Shown piece by piece: positions 23,687 through 34,423 of a stretch of 64,000 bases of DNA. The position numbers and the translations under genes were made by a program. Source of the DNA: Grifola frondosa (Eukaryota; Basidiomycota; Agaricomycetes; Polyporales; Grifolaceae); NCBI GenBank assembly GCA_001683735.1, contig LUGG01000001.1:1550001-1614000 (forward strand). Direction: 5' to 3'. Each line of letters opens with the position of its first letter. Within the stretch, counting starts at the first letter, position 1. A model generated the notes under the pieces. It was not told the origin of the DNA and ran no database searches. It saw only the letters and a program-made list of their open reading frames with translations.

Positions 23687-25454
23687 TTATCCACAATGGC
23701 ATGTGCGACCACACGCATTGCAAGGATCAGTGCCGGCTCGGTTAGGATTAAAGTAATCTTCCCTCTCGACTAATGGAGTATCAGTCCAGGAGAGCAAGTA
23801 TTTGAATAGAGTACCAGGGTTGTCGAAATTCGGGGCCCACCCTCCCCAACTACAGATATTGCGAAAGGGCCAGCGAAGAACCATGGCGAGATATTGGCAG
23901 CCACCGCGACGAAACGAATGAGTGTCGTATGGTCGTGGATCAATCTTGACATCAAGAAGATTGTTTCGAAAGCACTCGAGGAAGCCCTCACTGGACTAAA
24001 CAAGACATGAGGTTAAGTGAATTTATCAAAATTGAGAACTACTCATCACTCACCATTGCATCAGCTGGGTTAGCACTGACCATATTATTCCCAATCTTCT
24101 TGCGAAAAACATACCCGCTGCGTGGAATCCCTAGTTGCTTGCAGGTGTCCGACCATTTGGCGAATGCGCGTATCGGGCACATCCACGGCTTGTTGGGTTC
24201 CGGATATAACACAAAGGGTGCAATGCCTAACATGATGGTGAATTGAGTGCAATAGATGAGATGCTAATAGCGAGCACATACCTCCGTGCTGGTGGTCTTT
24301 CGGAACGGGAGCAATAGACGCACACGAAAAATGCCATCACGGTTTTTGTCGAAGTGCACGTCGGACCACATGACACGAAGTGCCTCGTCGTATCGCAAGA
24401 GACATAGCAGAGAGGTGAGATACAATGCATGAAGCATCACCCTGACATTATAGCCAGCCCATTGCTCGGGGTGTTCTTGCTTGCGCTTCTTCGAGACGGG
24501 CCCCGCTTCCGACTGCTCGAAGTTAGTATTGAATTCCCATAGCGCCCGCATGGTGGGCTCATCAATCGCTCGTGCACTGGTTACGGTCTCGCCTGCACGA
24601 ACCTGAATGATTTGATCAGCACAGCAAGAAGACTTATGATCACAAGTGAAAATTTTCACACCTTTCGGCGACGCAAGCTGATCATGTACTGTGAAACCGC
24701 CACCGACAATGACGGATTGCCATGAAATTTGCCAGGCAACAGCGGATTCTCTGTCCATAGCTGTGTGCCAAGTCCGAAGTCGCGTGCGAATTTATGGGTC
24801 ATAGCCGCACGCATTTTCTGGCCCATATTGTATGTAACTCTGTCAGCCTTCGGACCTTTGGCGGTCCCCGTGCGTATATCAATTTCATCACACCTGTTGG
24901 TGAATCAGTGTAGCCTAGATTAGAGAAAATGTTTAATTTTAATTATCCTACCTGTTCATAATCCAAACGGCAATCCACGTTGGAAGCTCCTTTGGAAAAT
25001 TGGGGAAGGACTTGTCGATGTCTTCAGGGTCATCGACGAATTGAAGTTCCGCACAAAATTCGGTGAACTGTTGCCAGAGTCTGGCATCAACCGTGGTAAG
25101 CAATCTCACAGAAAACAACCGCTGAGAAGCTGACCGCTGATACTCCTGACGTGTCTGCACGCATACGACACCTTGAGAAGCAACCTTGAGATTTTCGAAC
25201 AGCTCATTATGATCGCATTTTTGACGTTTACTTGAGAGTTCGGGAAGGCGAAGCTGACTAGCACTCAAGTCCGTTTGTGTCTCAAGCTGTAGATCATTGA
25301 ATCCGGGCTGCAGTCTTTCAACCTCGATAGCAGATTGAAAGGATTCGAGCTCCTCCTCGTGATCGTCGCCGACAGCATCAAGACTGACTGATTGCGCCTC
25401 TGCAAGATACGTGGCAGCTCCAGCGAGAGCAGGTAAGCTAAATAATGCTGGCAT
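23687..25454 (-). CDS. Tyrosine recombinase-like protein with Cys-rich tail
   Basis: Probable site-specific recombinase of a fungal mobile element. Read leftward from ATG 25454 (MPALFSLPALAGAAT) in five exons, all joins in frame, about 470 residues. An N-terminal helical (SAM-like) region is followed by a core with SLLCLLRYDEALRVMWSDV (box I Arg), a beta strand FRVRLLLPFRK, KPWMCPIRAFAKW, GYVFRKKIG, then YDTHSFRRGGCQYLAMVLRW (box II H-x-x-R), ICSWGGW (the H/W position) and LFKYLLSW (candidate nucleophile Tyr). The end, CNACGRTCHCG, looks like a metal-binding knuckle. The R, H-x-x-R, W and Y set is in order, so it appears catalytically competent. Related to Crypton-type recombinases in layout, though I cannot show it is one. 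It faces away from the SAP gene across 159 bases. Confidence 0.78.
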
Positions 25455-25613
25455 AGTGAGACTTGAAATACAGGAACGATCGCCGGCGTTGGTCCGAACT
25501 CAAACAGCATGCCCGCCGATCGCAAGCGGTGACGGGTGGAGAGGTGTCAGCTCCTATAAAAACTGTCGAGGCGATGCGTGCGCACTCCTTGCATTCACAC
25601 TACTTAGCATACA
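25455..25613. promoter_or_regulatory. Divergent promoter of recombinase and SAP gene
   Basis: Only 159 bases separate the two ATGs. A TATAAA at 25555-25560 sits 54 bases upstream of the SAP-gene ATG. GC-rich CGATCG-containing words at about 25480 and 25517 may be operator-like. The shared promoter implies co-expression. Confidence 0.55.
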
Positions 25614-27312
25614 ATGTCACATAATTCAAACACGACATCATCTCTTACCGACAAAGTGCTGCAGTTGCCTGATCCGAGCAAGCCCTTGAGCGAAGAATTC
25701 GTCACGGAGACCTATACCTTCACTATGTGAGCTTTTAGAACTATAGCCAGCTGGACATGCATACTCACAGGTGTTTCCACCCATAGTACACCGAAAACAA
25801 CCATCAAAGAGCTCAAAACTGTTCTCGGCAACCATGGCCGAACGAAGTCCGGAAATCGCCAACAGCTTATTGACCGCCTCGTTGACTTCGTGAACAAGAC
25901 GGAGGAGTGGATTGGGTGAGTATGACGAGTCGACCAATCTGTGTATGTTCATCTGCATACTACAACATATCTACAGACAGTATCAAGCACGCCCTAAGCG
26001 CAAGAGAGGTGAAATAACTGGAGGACGCACCCATTCTGCGAAGCGCGTAGCGCTCATGTTCGGAGAAAATGAAGCGGCGGTCGGGTTTCCGAACAAGCAG
26101 CAGGGAGTTGACCAACGAGCCATCAAGCCACCAACGGAGATTAGCATGATGCTGGTAGATAACTGGGTTTGTTCATCACTGCAAAATTCGAGATGAAATG
26201 ATGGATTACTCACAATGCACAGACCGATGAGGTCCTTGAATGGTGCACGAATGTGGACCGGCGTGCGGACCGACCTGCAAACTCGATAGAGGCACCCTCG
26301 TCCAATGTGGCCGACAGCTCCGACGTTGGACCCGGCATTTCGATGCCACCTGAGGACGACCACAGCTATCAGGTGAGCTGATTAGCGGCATGCTCCATGT
26401 GCAAATCTTGATGTTATTCTGCTGATAAGGCCGTCAGTATTAGACGCATGCAACGGCAACTCACTCAGCTGGAGCGCAATGTGTTTGCGAAGCTTGACGA
26501 TATCGCAGATCGGAAGTCGGTCGACGTTAGCGAACGTGCGCACAGCACGATTAGCGTCCGATCAGACACCGTCGGCAACACTCAGCCTGACCGCTTTGTG
26601 TCTGGCCCGACGCCGTCCTTGGACTTGGCAGTCAGCGCTGGGAGTCAGCGGACCATACCGACCGAGCATCTCAGGACTGTACTTCTCGATGATGAGCCTC
26701 TCACCTTTGACAAGCGGCAAGTTCCCGACCCTCCGTTGCGACACTTCTCCGATAGCCTCTCAGAGCTCTTTTCCGAGTGGGAGAAAGGAACAATCCTGAA
26801 GGTCAGCGGAACTTTGATCCCGCTGAAGTCCTGGCCTGTGATCTACCAGAGGTGCATCGGCGTGAAGTGCCAGGCCTGGGAGCTCTTGAAGGTGACGTGG
26901 GGAAACTGGAAGGTAGATCTCTATCAGGCTTTTGTCAATACAGTCAAGCTGACTCACCTGCATCTGCACCCTTCAGTTCATTGTTGAGGAGAAGGATGAT
27001 CTTGGTTCAGAAGATGCCTTCTGGGCAAAGTATACATACCCTGACGGGACTCGTGCGAGCTACCAGCAGATACTCGATCGGCTCAAGACCAACCGTGGTG
27101 AGCGCGATGCAATAGACGCCGCGGCGGCGCGAACGTACTTTGGCGGCAACCTCGCATGCGCCGATGCGAACGGCCTGTTTCTGTACAAGAAGAAAGGTGC
27201 ACTCACGGTGTGCACTAAGGATGAGGCGGTTGCGAAGAAATGGCGCGATCTTCTTCATCGCGATCGAGACGTTGCCGTGCGGTGGGCAGCACTTCAGGCT
27301 AGTGGACTTTGA
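25614..27312 (+). CDS. SAP-domain protein paired with the recombinase
   Basis: Predicted DNA-binding protein. Start ATG 25614 (MSHNSNTTSSLTDKVLQLPD), last exon ends AALQASGL-stop at 27312; six exons, all joining in frame. Residues about 40-75 form a SAP motif (TIKELKTVLGNHGRTKSGNR then QQLIDRLVDFV), a helix-loop-helix that binds AT-rich or branched DNA. It is followed by a basic KRKRGE patch, an acidic/Ser-rich linker and a coiled coil (RRMQRQLTQLERNVFAKLDD). The C-terminal 150 residues are a Trp-rich globular domain (VTWGNWKFIVEEKDD; YPDGTRASYQQIL; VAKKWRDLLHRDRDVAVRW) that I cannot assign. Intact, with no frame breaks, unlike several neighbouring genes. Divergent arrangement with the recombinase suggests an accessory or target-recognition factor. 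That role is inference. Confidence 0.72.
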
Positions 27313-27710
27313 TGCTCTCCGACTAAGGTTGAGATTTTGTTATCGTCTTTCGTCCGTTGAACGATGTCGCTCCCTTTAGCTTGTTCCCCCGTTTTCGTAC
27401 CATACTAGTTTGCAGCCTATATCGGGCTTGTGTTATTGTAATTTGAAATCTTAATGCTTATCGGAAATCCAAGCATTGTTGCATGGGTACTCTCAACTCA
27501 GGAACTTTTGGGGCTCAATAACTCAGACTCCGGGTGTCCGTCAATCCACAGGAAGGAAAAAGAAATTTACTGAAGGCTTTGCTTCCGCGGGAGGTTGGGG
27601 TCCTATGCGAGCAAGTGGCGTGGAAAAGTGGGACTGTAAACGCCGACCGTAAATGCGCGTGACAGGACCGTGAATGTAACGGAAGAAGCCAACAGAAAAT
27701 CGAGTGACGA

Positions 27711-27740
27711 ATCGTGACAAAATCGTGACACATCGTGACA
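27711..27740 (+). repeat. Tandem ATCGTGACA repeat
   Basis: Three copies of ATCGTGACA at 27711, 27722 and 27732 (period 10-11), followed by a degenerate GTGACAT. It lies just inside the right island repeat and could be a protein-binding iteron or a decayed minisatellite. Confidence 0.6.
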
Positions 27741-27751
27741 TGTGACATATT

Positions 27752-27862
27752 CCTTGTCCAATTTAGCATATTTGAGGCCGAAAAGTTTGCCTTTTTCAGC
27801 CCGAATTTTGGAGTTTCGGCAGACAAACGTATAGTGGAGTTGCCCGGGGCCTGGAATCCCAT
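27752..27862 (-). repeat. Right island repeat, inverted to the left copy
   Basis: Bases 27822-27848 are the exact reverse complement of 20301-20327. Inward (27752-27780), a CCTTGTCC..TTTAGCATATTT unit matches the left block in direct, not inverted, orientation. See the left repeat. Confidence 0.8.
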
Positions 27863-27955
27863 CAAGAAGCGCACGCGATCGAGATCTCTATTACGCTCGT
27901 CGTGTGGCATGTACTGGCGTGTCTTGACCTTCGGTGGCAATTCTCAAAGACTCTT

Positions 27956-27956
27956 C

Positions 27957-27988
<32 letters not shown>
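27956..27988 (+). repeat. GAC/AAC trinucleotide run in the cyclin H leader
   Basis: About eleven GAC-like triplets end a few bases before the chosen cyclin H ATG at 28000. No ATG precedes them in frame, so they are most likely untranslated. Confidence 0.6.
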
Positions 27989-27989
<1 letters not shown>

Positions 27990-27999
27990 AGTGACAACC

Positions 28000-29217
28000 A
28001 TGACCGCAGAGCCCACACCATCTTCTTCGGCGTCCTCTCCAACATCCTCCTCCTCTCACGGCCTCTCCCTCTACGAGGGCAGCACTCAATTTCGCCATTG
28101 GCGCTTCTCGCCTGAACAGCTTGCACAGACTCGTGCCTCCCTCAACATCACCGCCGTCTCCGCCATCCGTGATGCATTCGAGGCAGATGCGGCACGTCTG
28201 CCTTGTTTCATCCCATACGTTTTCAACTGAGGCTGCGTGCTCTAGCTAGGATCCTCTTCCGAGGTGCAGTTCCTCAATGCTGATGAAGAGCACCTACTCG
28301 TGAAGCTTTACGTGGGGAAAATTGCGCAGTTGTGCGCTCACTTTCGCTTCCCCGAGGAGGTCGAGGCCACCGCGGTGACGTATCTCAAGAGATTCTACTT
28401 GAAGAATACCGTCATGGACTGGCATCCAAAGAACGTCATGTAAGTGTGCAAGAAGCACTCAGTCATTCTTGCTGAAAGAGTGGGTCCAGGTTGACTGCAT
28501 TATTTCTTGCTACCAAGACCACCAATCATCCAATCTCACTTGAAGCTTACACTTCCCACATTCAAAAACCATACCATCAGACGTGCTTGACCTCGAATTT
28601 CTCGTAGCACAAAGTCTTGGTTTTGACTTTGCTGTATGGCATCCACACAGAGCGCTTTGGGGAATTTGGCTAGATATCCAGGTGCGCAGGCTGAACGTGA
28701 TCTTGATGCTGATGGTGTTGATGTGGCGCAGAACCTACCGGACGCGCCGATAGAAAAACTCAGGAAGGACTACGAAATCGCGCTCAGTCATGTCCGGGCA
28801 TCTCGCCTGACTGATGCTGAATTTATCTACACCCCTTCCCAGATCGCGCTTGCATGCTTCTCACTAGCTTCCCCTTCAGTGGCATCAGCATGGGCGCACT
28901 CTAAGTTTCCGACATCAGAGAACCCTCTCGTACTCGCTGTCCTCGAGCCGATCAAGGCTATCATAACAACAGACGGCTCACCACCAGAAGTGGAAGCGGT
29001 TAGGGAAGTGGATCGGCGGCTAAAGCTCTGCAAGAACCCGGAGAAAATCGTCGGTAGCAATGCATACAAGAAGAAACAAGAAGAGAGGGCGAAGCGGGCA
29101 GACGAGAAGAGGAAGCGGAAGGCAGAGGAGGTAAGAAGAGCAATGGAAGAGGGAGACCCCTTTGGGAGTGAGCTGGCTGAGGAGGCCGCCTTGGACGACG
29201 ATGACGATGACGACTAA
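28000..29217 (+). CDS. CCL1: Cyclin H (TFIIH/CAK cyclin), with a one-base frame break
   Basis: Cyclin partner of the CDK-activating kinase in TFIIH, which phosphorylates the RNA polymerase II tail. Exons 28000-28195, 28250-28439, 28490-28681 and 28732-29217. Cyclin-fold motifs: STQFRHWRFSPEQLAQTR, EEHLLVKLYVGKIAQLC, FRFPEEVEATAVTYLKRFYL, LTALFLATKTTNHPISLEAY, VLDLEFLVAQSLGFDFAVWH, LTDAEFIYTPSQIALACFSL. The tail is basic then ends in an acidic Asp run. The exon sum is 1064, one short of a multiple of three. The frame slips at the five-A run near 28564-28568, between TSHIQK and IPSDVLDLEF. There is no GT or usable splice site in that stretch. As cyclin H is essential elsewhere, a missing A in the consensus is the likeliest cause. 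Confidence 0.88.
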
Positions 29218-29834
29218 TTGGGACACTCTCACTTAGTGCCCGGTGCAGAGAAGATGCCTCATATAGAATGGGTGCCATATGTGCAGGACTGATGGCGAGC
29301 GAGTGATTGTCCACTCATAACTTGGGCTGATTGTATCAGCGGACGATGGCTACCCGGTGCAGGACAACCATCGAGGCAGTGTAGGATTGTACAGGTTCCT
29401 GTTCTGATCGACGACAGAATGCCATCAAAGAATGCAATGATTGTGTCGAACTGTGTGAAATTGTGTAGATTGTATTTGACTTTGCGCATCGGCGAGCATG
29501 ACGGGTAGTTGGAAAACTTGGGAAGCTTGGAATTCCAACTTGGAGACTTGTAGAAAGGTGAGAGTGAGAGGGAGGATGAGTGAGATGGCGTGAGTGCGGA
29601 TGTGGCGTGAGACGTGCTTGTCGGCTCAGTGGGACAGGAAGGCGCTCCCTGTCGAGCCCACAACAATTCCGCGTCTGACCCTTTTACTCCCTTATTCATA
29701 CCCATCATCACCACGTCCGCCACCTCAGCTCGGGTCGCAAAGCCTTCTGGCGGCCTCTGAGTACTCCCGTCTCGGATCTTTGCCCTTGCGGCGGCCTTTT
29801 ATGACTGGCGACGAACCTGGTTTTTGCCGTCTTC
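29218..29834. other. Intergenic, cyclin H 3' side to CNH-like gene
   Basis: About 617 bases, the trailing part of cyclin H and the leader of the next gene. Pyrimidine-rich tracts occur at 29690-29770 just upstream of the start. No RNA gene or repeat was found. Confidence 0.4.
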
Positions 29835-32800
29835 ATGGCTTCGTATCCCGCTGGTCTCTCCGCCGACAGCCTGGATTTGAATCATGCCTCGTCGAGTTCC
29901 CTACCGCCTATGCAGGATGATCAATGGAGCGACGCGCACTACACGGTGGAGACCGATGACGAAAGAGATATCATAGAAGAGGTTCAACAACACCAAGAGG
30001 ACTTGACGGTCCGAGGTAACAAGATATCCACTCCGGACAAGACACACGACATCGATACCCCTTCGCCCACCGCATTGAGCCCCACTAATCCACAGGAGCA
30101 TGCCTCTGACGTGGATGCCACGAGCGTGCACAGTATGCCCATAGTGCATGTCACTGAGCCCACCAGCCCTACCGCACCCATGACGCCGCGAAGTGCTTCT
30201 TCTAGACATTCTCCCTCTTCCAGCACGAACTTAGCTCCTCCATCAGCCCTGTCTCAGGACAGGCGACGCCAAACTCGTTCTACGGCGTCTACGGCGTCTA
30301 TCGATGTGAGTACTTCCATGCTACGTGCTAATCTTTTGTATACTAAACCCAGCAGAATCGCACGTCCAACCGTATTTCCGGCTTCTTCTCGAATCTCATT
30401 CATCGCCGTGATTCCCCTTCGAGTGCTGCACCCGAGTCCAACACGCCCTCTTCTCCGCAAGTTGTCACCTCTTCACGCGCATCCTCGCCGGCTCCCACTC
30501 GTCCGTCCACGCCTCCCCCTCGACTGCCTCCTCCATCTCTCAGAGACTTGGGCCTGACTCTTTCGTCTCTAACTACGCATCTCTCACCTTCTCACTTCAG
30601 CAATCCTCCCACAAGTGGCGCGTTCCTCGCTCCTCATTACTTACTCTTATGTCATTCGCAAGGTCTAGATGTTTTGCCGCTCATCTCTCCCCCTGCGCCG
30701 CAGCCATATGCTCTGGTTAGGCGGGCACCCTTTAAGAGCGTGGTAATCATGGAGCATCGCGGTGTTTTGGTCGCCATCGCTGGAAGGAGAGATGGTGTCA
30801 GAGTATATGCGCTAGATGAGGTCAAGCGGATGGTGGAGTGGAGGATGGACGTCGAAAGTAGGCGAGAGCGGGAGCGCGCACGCAGGGAGGAGACGAAGCG
30901 AAACGGGACGGCTATCGCGTTCCTGAATCATGATGATTCGGAGAAGAGAGGATCTACAGAGAAGCAGTTGTCTGGAAAGACACCCACAACTCCAGTAGCG
31001 AAGAACACTCTGACGCGCAGATCTACTGTGTCTTCAGTACCTCCTGTTCCCTCCGTTGGACCTCCGCGTACCCCAGTCGCGAGGGTTCCGAAACCAAAGG
31101 CACCAGCCCAGGCTCCACCAGTTCCTGTTGGTCCCCCACCTGCATATAGCGGCTCCCCTCCTCGCGAAAGAGAACCATCTGTGCCACCCGTGAGTCAGAC
31201 GCGTTCAAGAGCTGCTTCTGTCGGCGAAGTACTCGCAGGTACATTGACTCGGCGGCCTACTTCTATTGATGCTCAGGGCGCACACGATGATGACGCTAAG
31301 GGCGACTGGGCCTCTAGCGATGACGAGGCTATCAATGTTGTTGCAGCACCCAGTGGGAGTCGAGCTTTGGACGAGCGGACGAGTTCAATGGCTGCCGCCC
31401 CATCTTCGACATCCGGACCTAGTGGTCGTTTAGAAATAGCGCGTTCACAGACGGCACCTTCTATCCAAACACATTCCACCCGCCGGAATCGTCCCGCGAA
31501 TTTGGATCTTTCTTTGACTAGGTCAAATACTGTGACGAACGTGATTCCTGTTCCACCACCATCCCCTACTCCAACGTTACTGACTCTGCGCCAGGCCCTG
31601 ATGTCCGTGCCTTCTCATGATTCCGAGTGCGGAGCCTGACGCTGATGCTGATGCTGATGCTGACGAGGAGGAAGACGGAGACCCGGTTCCCTCCTCGCCG
31701 ACCACTCCCACTCGCGAACGCATTACGCTCGCTGAAGCGCTGTTCGAGAGTCGTATTCCCGACCTACCTCCCGCTGGTACTCGTCGTTCGCAGGAGGTCA
31801 TTCTTCTTGAGTCGCGCAGTCCTGTGGATGAAGCTCCTGCAAGCCCTCGTACGTCGGAATCTAACTCTACATTTACACGGCGCAGTACTGGGGATCAGTC
31901 AGTGGCAAGGAGGCGACGGAGGTGGTCTGTGCTCGGTGGGGTCTTCACAGCTTCGTCTGGGCAGTCGCAGTCATCAATCCCGTCTCTGCCTGAGGATGCC
32001 CAGCTTACACATGTTGCGTCGCCCACCGACGCCCACATGCCCGAGATGCGCGAATGCGTTCCGGGTCACTTGGTCCGCTCGCAGTCCGGTCGAATCGCGC
32101 GCTCCGCATCGGGCACAACTCTGAACACACCGTCGAGGTTGAGACGGCCGTCAACATCTCCCGGTTCCAATGCAGGGCAGGAACCCGCTCTCAGTACGGA
32201 ACAGGTGCCACCCCTTCCGGCGCCTCCTGTCTCAAGTTCCTCGCATTCACGCTTCCTTCCTCGCATCATTACCAATGCGTTTCATGGTCGCCGTTCGGAC
32301 GACTTACCTCCGCTTCCGCGGGCGGCGATGCAGACCCGAAGAAAGTCGCAATCGCATCCCCTCCACCACATGCTCCAGCTCCCAAGATGGATTATGTGAA
32401 GCTACCGGGAACTAAGGGAGCGCTCATGGTCAAGGCAGTAGAAACCGCCAAAAAGAGGTAGCTAGTTCCATTGCTATGTGCATATTGAAGTTCGCTAACA
32501 GTCGATTTAGCTTCCTTGCTATTCTGTGCGGCGACAATGGTGAGAAAGTGGAGCTATTTGCGGGCACATATCGCACAGCGCTCGGTCTCTCGCGGACATT
32601 CATCCTTCCCGATTCGCCACGATCACTGGAGCTACAACTGCAGGGTGACGACTTAGTCGAAGTGTTTCTCGTATTCTCGCAGAATGTCTTCGGCCTGGAA
32701 CCTGCTACAGTACGCGTCCGTGAGGTCAGAATCGGCCGTGCAGAGCGGAGAGCTGCTCGCCGCCGTGCTCGAGAGTTAATGGGTCAGCAGACACCAGAAG

Positions 32801-34179
32801 CTGGTGACACGGACGGAGCTGCTGCTGGAGACGAGGACACCTCTGTCAATGTCACCATTGGCGTTGCAGTTACACCCCCGCATTCCGCCGGTCTACAGGA
32901 TGACACGGGGACTCCACAGCAGAGCTCATCGTCGGTTGTGTCTCAACCTTCAGAAGCTGCTTCGCAGGCCCAGATTGACAGTTCCGGCGTGACCGCCAAT
33001 TCCACAGATGAACTGATCACACTTGCCGCAGCGCAGGTGAGCCCTTACAGCACGTTCCAGCAACTGACGTTCTCCCCGAAATTCCCCCTGGCGACCATCT
33101 CCGACGAGTACATCATTCCTCCGACATATGCATCATTCTTGGACTACAGGAACGAACATGAGCCAGATGTCGTTGGGGTGGACTTGACACAGGTTCAGTT
33201 CTCTCCTCCGGGTCTTCCTTTCCCACTCCGTCTCCACCCTCGAAATGGTTCTATCGTGACCCAAAGAAGATTGTACATGGTAAGTGAAGTTGCCATCATA
33301 TCTGTCCTCCTCTTATATTCCTTCAGGTCCCTGGAAGGCGTCTCTCATGCAGGCATGGTACAGAGATGGCCTCCTGCCCCCTGATCTACCAGTTAGGCGA
33401 GAAGAGGACACGGACTACATCCTCCTCAAAGATCTGCGATTACAGTGTGTTGATCCCAGTCATCCATTCAGATCATCTCCTCCCCCGCCTGCCCATGCTC
33501 CCTCGCCTCTAGTTCCAGACGCATCGAAACCTCTTCTCCCTCCAATTTCCTTACTCTCGCAGCCAAAGCACTTTGGTCCTCCTGCGTTATTCTACTCTTC
33601 GCGCGGTGGACACAGTACCACCATCGTCGATGCGAGGGGCAGGTCTGTGCTGAAGGGACGCTTCTTGTGGAGCTCGGATGACCTTGACGACGATCTACCA
33701 TCACGCTCGAGCAGGCTCGGTGATGTGAAACGGCTAGAAGCGTTCGACGTCAAAGATCGTGCAGTCCTAGTGGCCATGCGCCAGGGCGGTCTTGAGGTGG
33801 TTGATTTCGGCGATGCCCTATTGCGGCCCGCCGATTACTCACGGACATTATATCCACACTTTCACCCCCTTCCTCGAGCATCAACCGGCGGGGACCATTT
33901 GTATGGAAGATCGGTACCCCGCTGACGTCCCATTATGCCTCATCATCGCTGTCTGCTTCTAGTATTATGCTCTCAAAGCCTGGTGCTTCTCGGAAAAAGC
34001 AGAGTACAGGGCCAGCGAAATCCCCCGGACGGACAGATTTCTCGCTATCGGGCGACGTCGACTCTGAACGTATACAGGACGAGGTCCTGTTCTTGGGCAG
34101 AAAGGATGACGATATGTATCTGTGTGAGAGGACACCTCACTCATTCCGGATACTGAAATTATCCCCGAATGCCTCCTGA
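29835..34179 (+). CDS. CNH-like (citron homology) protein with disordered linkers
   Basis: Large multi-exon gene from ATG 29835 (MASYPAGLSADSLDLNHA) to the stop after RILKLSPNAS at 34179. Long Ser/Pro/Thr-rich disordered segments alternate with folded parts: FLAPHYLLLCHSQGLDVLPL with YALVRRAPFKSVVIMEHRGV, then FLAILCGDNGEKVELFAGTY, RTFILPDSPRSLELQLQG and VEVFLVFSQNVFGLEPATVR. This resembles the beta-propeller CNH domain of Rho-GEF and vacuolar-traffic proteins. Near the end, MQAWYRDGLLPPDLPVRRE resembles a GYF-like motif, followed by RILKL at the terminus. Joins at 30306-30355, 32457-32510 and near 33902-33962 are sound. The frame changes near 31,570-31,620 and 32,360 are unresolved (weak splice sites or indels). 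A (GCTGAT)n run at 31640 encodes Asp-Ala repeats. No GEF domain is seen. Confidence 0.6.
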
Positions 34180-34423
34180 TATCTGTTTCCACTTCCCTAT
34201 GATACCTGCTCTATTTTTTTGGCCTCGCTCCGGACAGAGCTAGAGATGACTGAACGAAACCCGCATGAATATCCTTAATCCGCAATACTTATCACCACAT
34301 CTTGTCCTGTATCGCATGTCTGCATGGTTACGGTTATGAATACATTCACTCTCCAAGGACATATATGTGTGCATTGAGTATATAGTCGCCATGTAATACC
34401 CATAAAAGAGGAGATGCGAAGGA

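Larger units (their letters stand above)
27313..27999. other. Repeat-bearing region upstream of cyclin H
   Basis: About 690 bases. The first 200 are the 3' flank of the SAP gene. Then come a short tandem repeat (27711-27740), the right island repeat (27752-27862) and an ACG/GAC trinucleotide run in the cyclin H leader (27956-27988). Confidence 0.5.

Noticed and set aside
27862..28126. Arg-rich minus-strand frames opposite the cyclin H first exon
   Set aside because: Produced by the GAC/AAC repeat and Ser-rich codons of the true gene.
33860..33970. Apparent frame break at a C5 run in the CNH-like gene
   Set aside because: An intron with donor GTATGG, branch GCTGAC and acceptor TTCTAG joins HF to IMLSKPG in frame.
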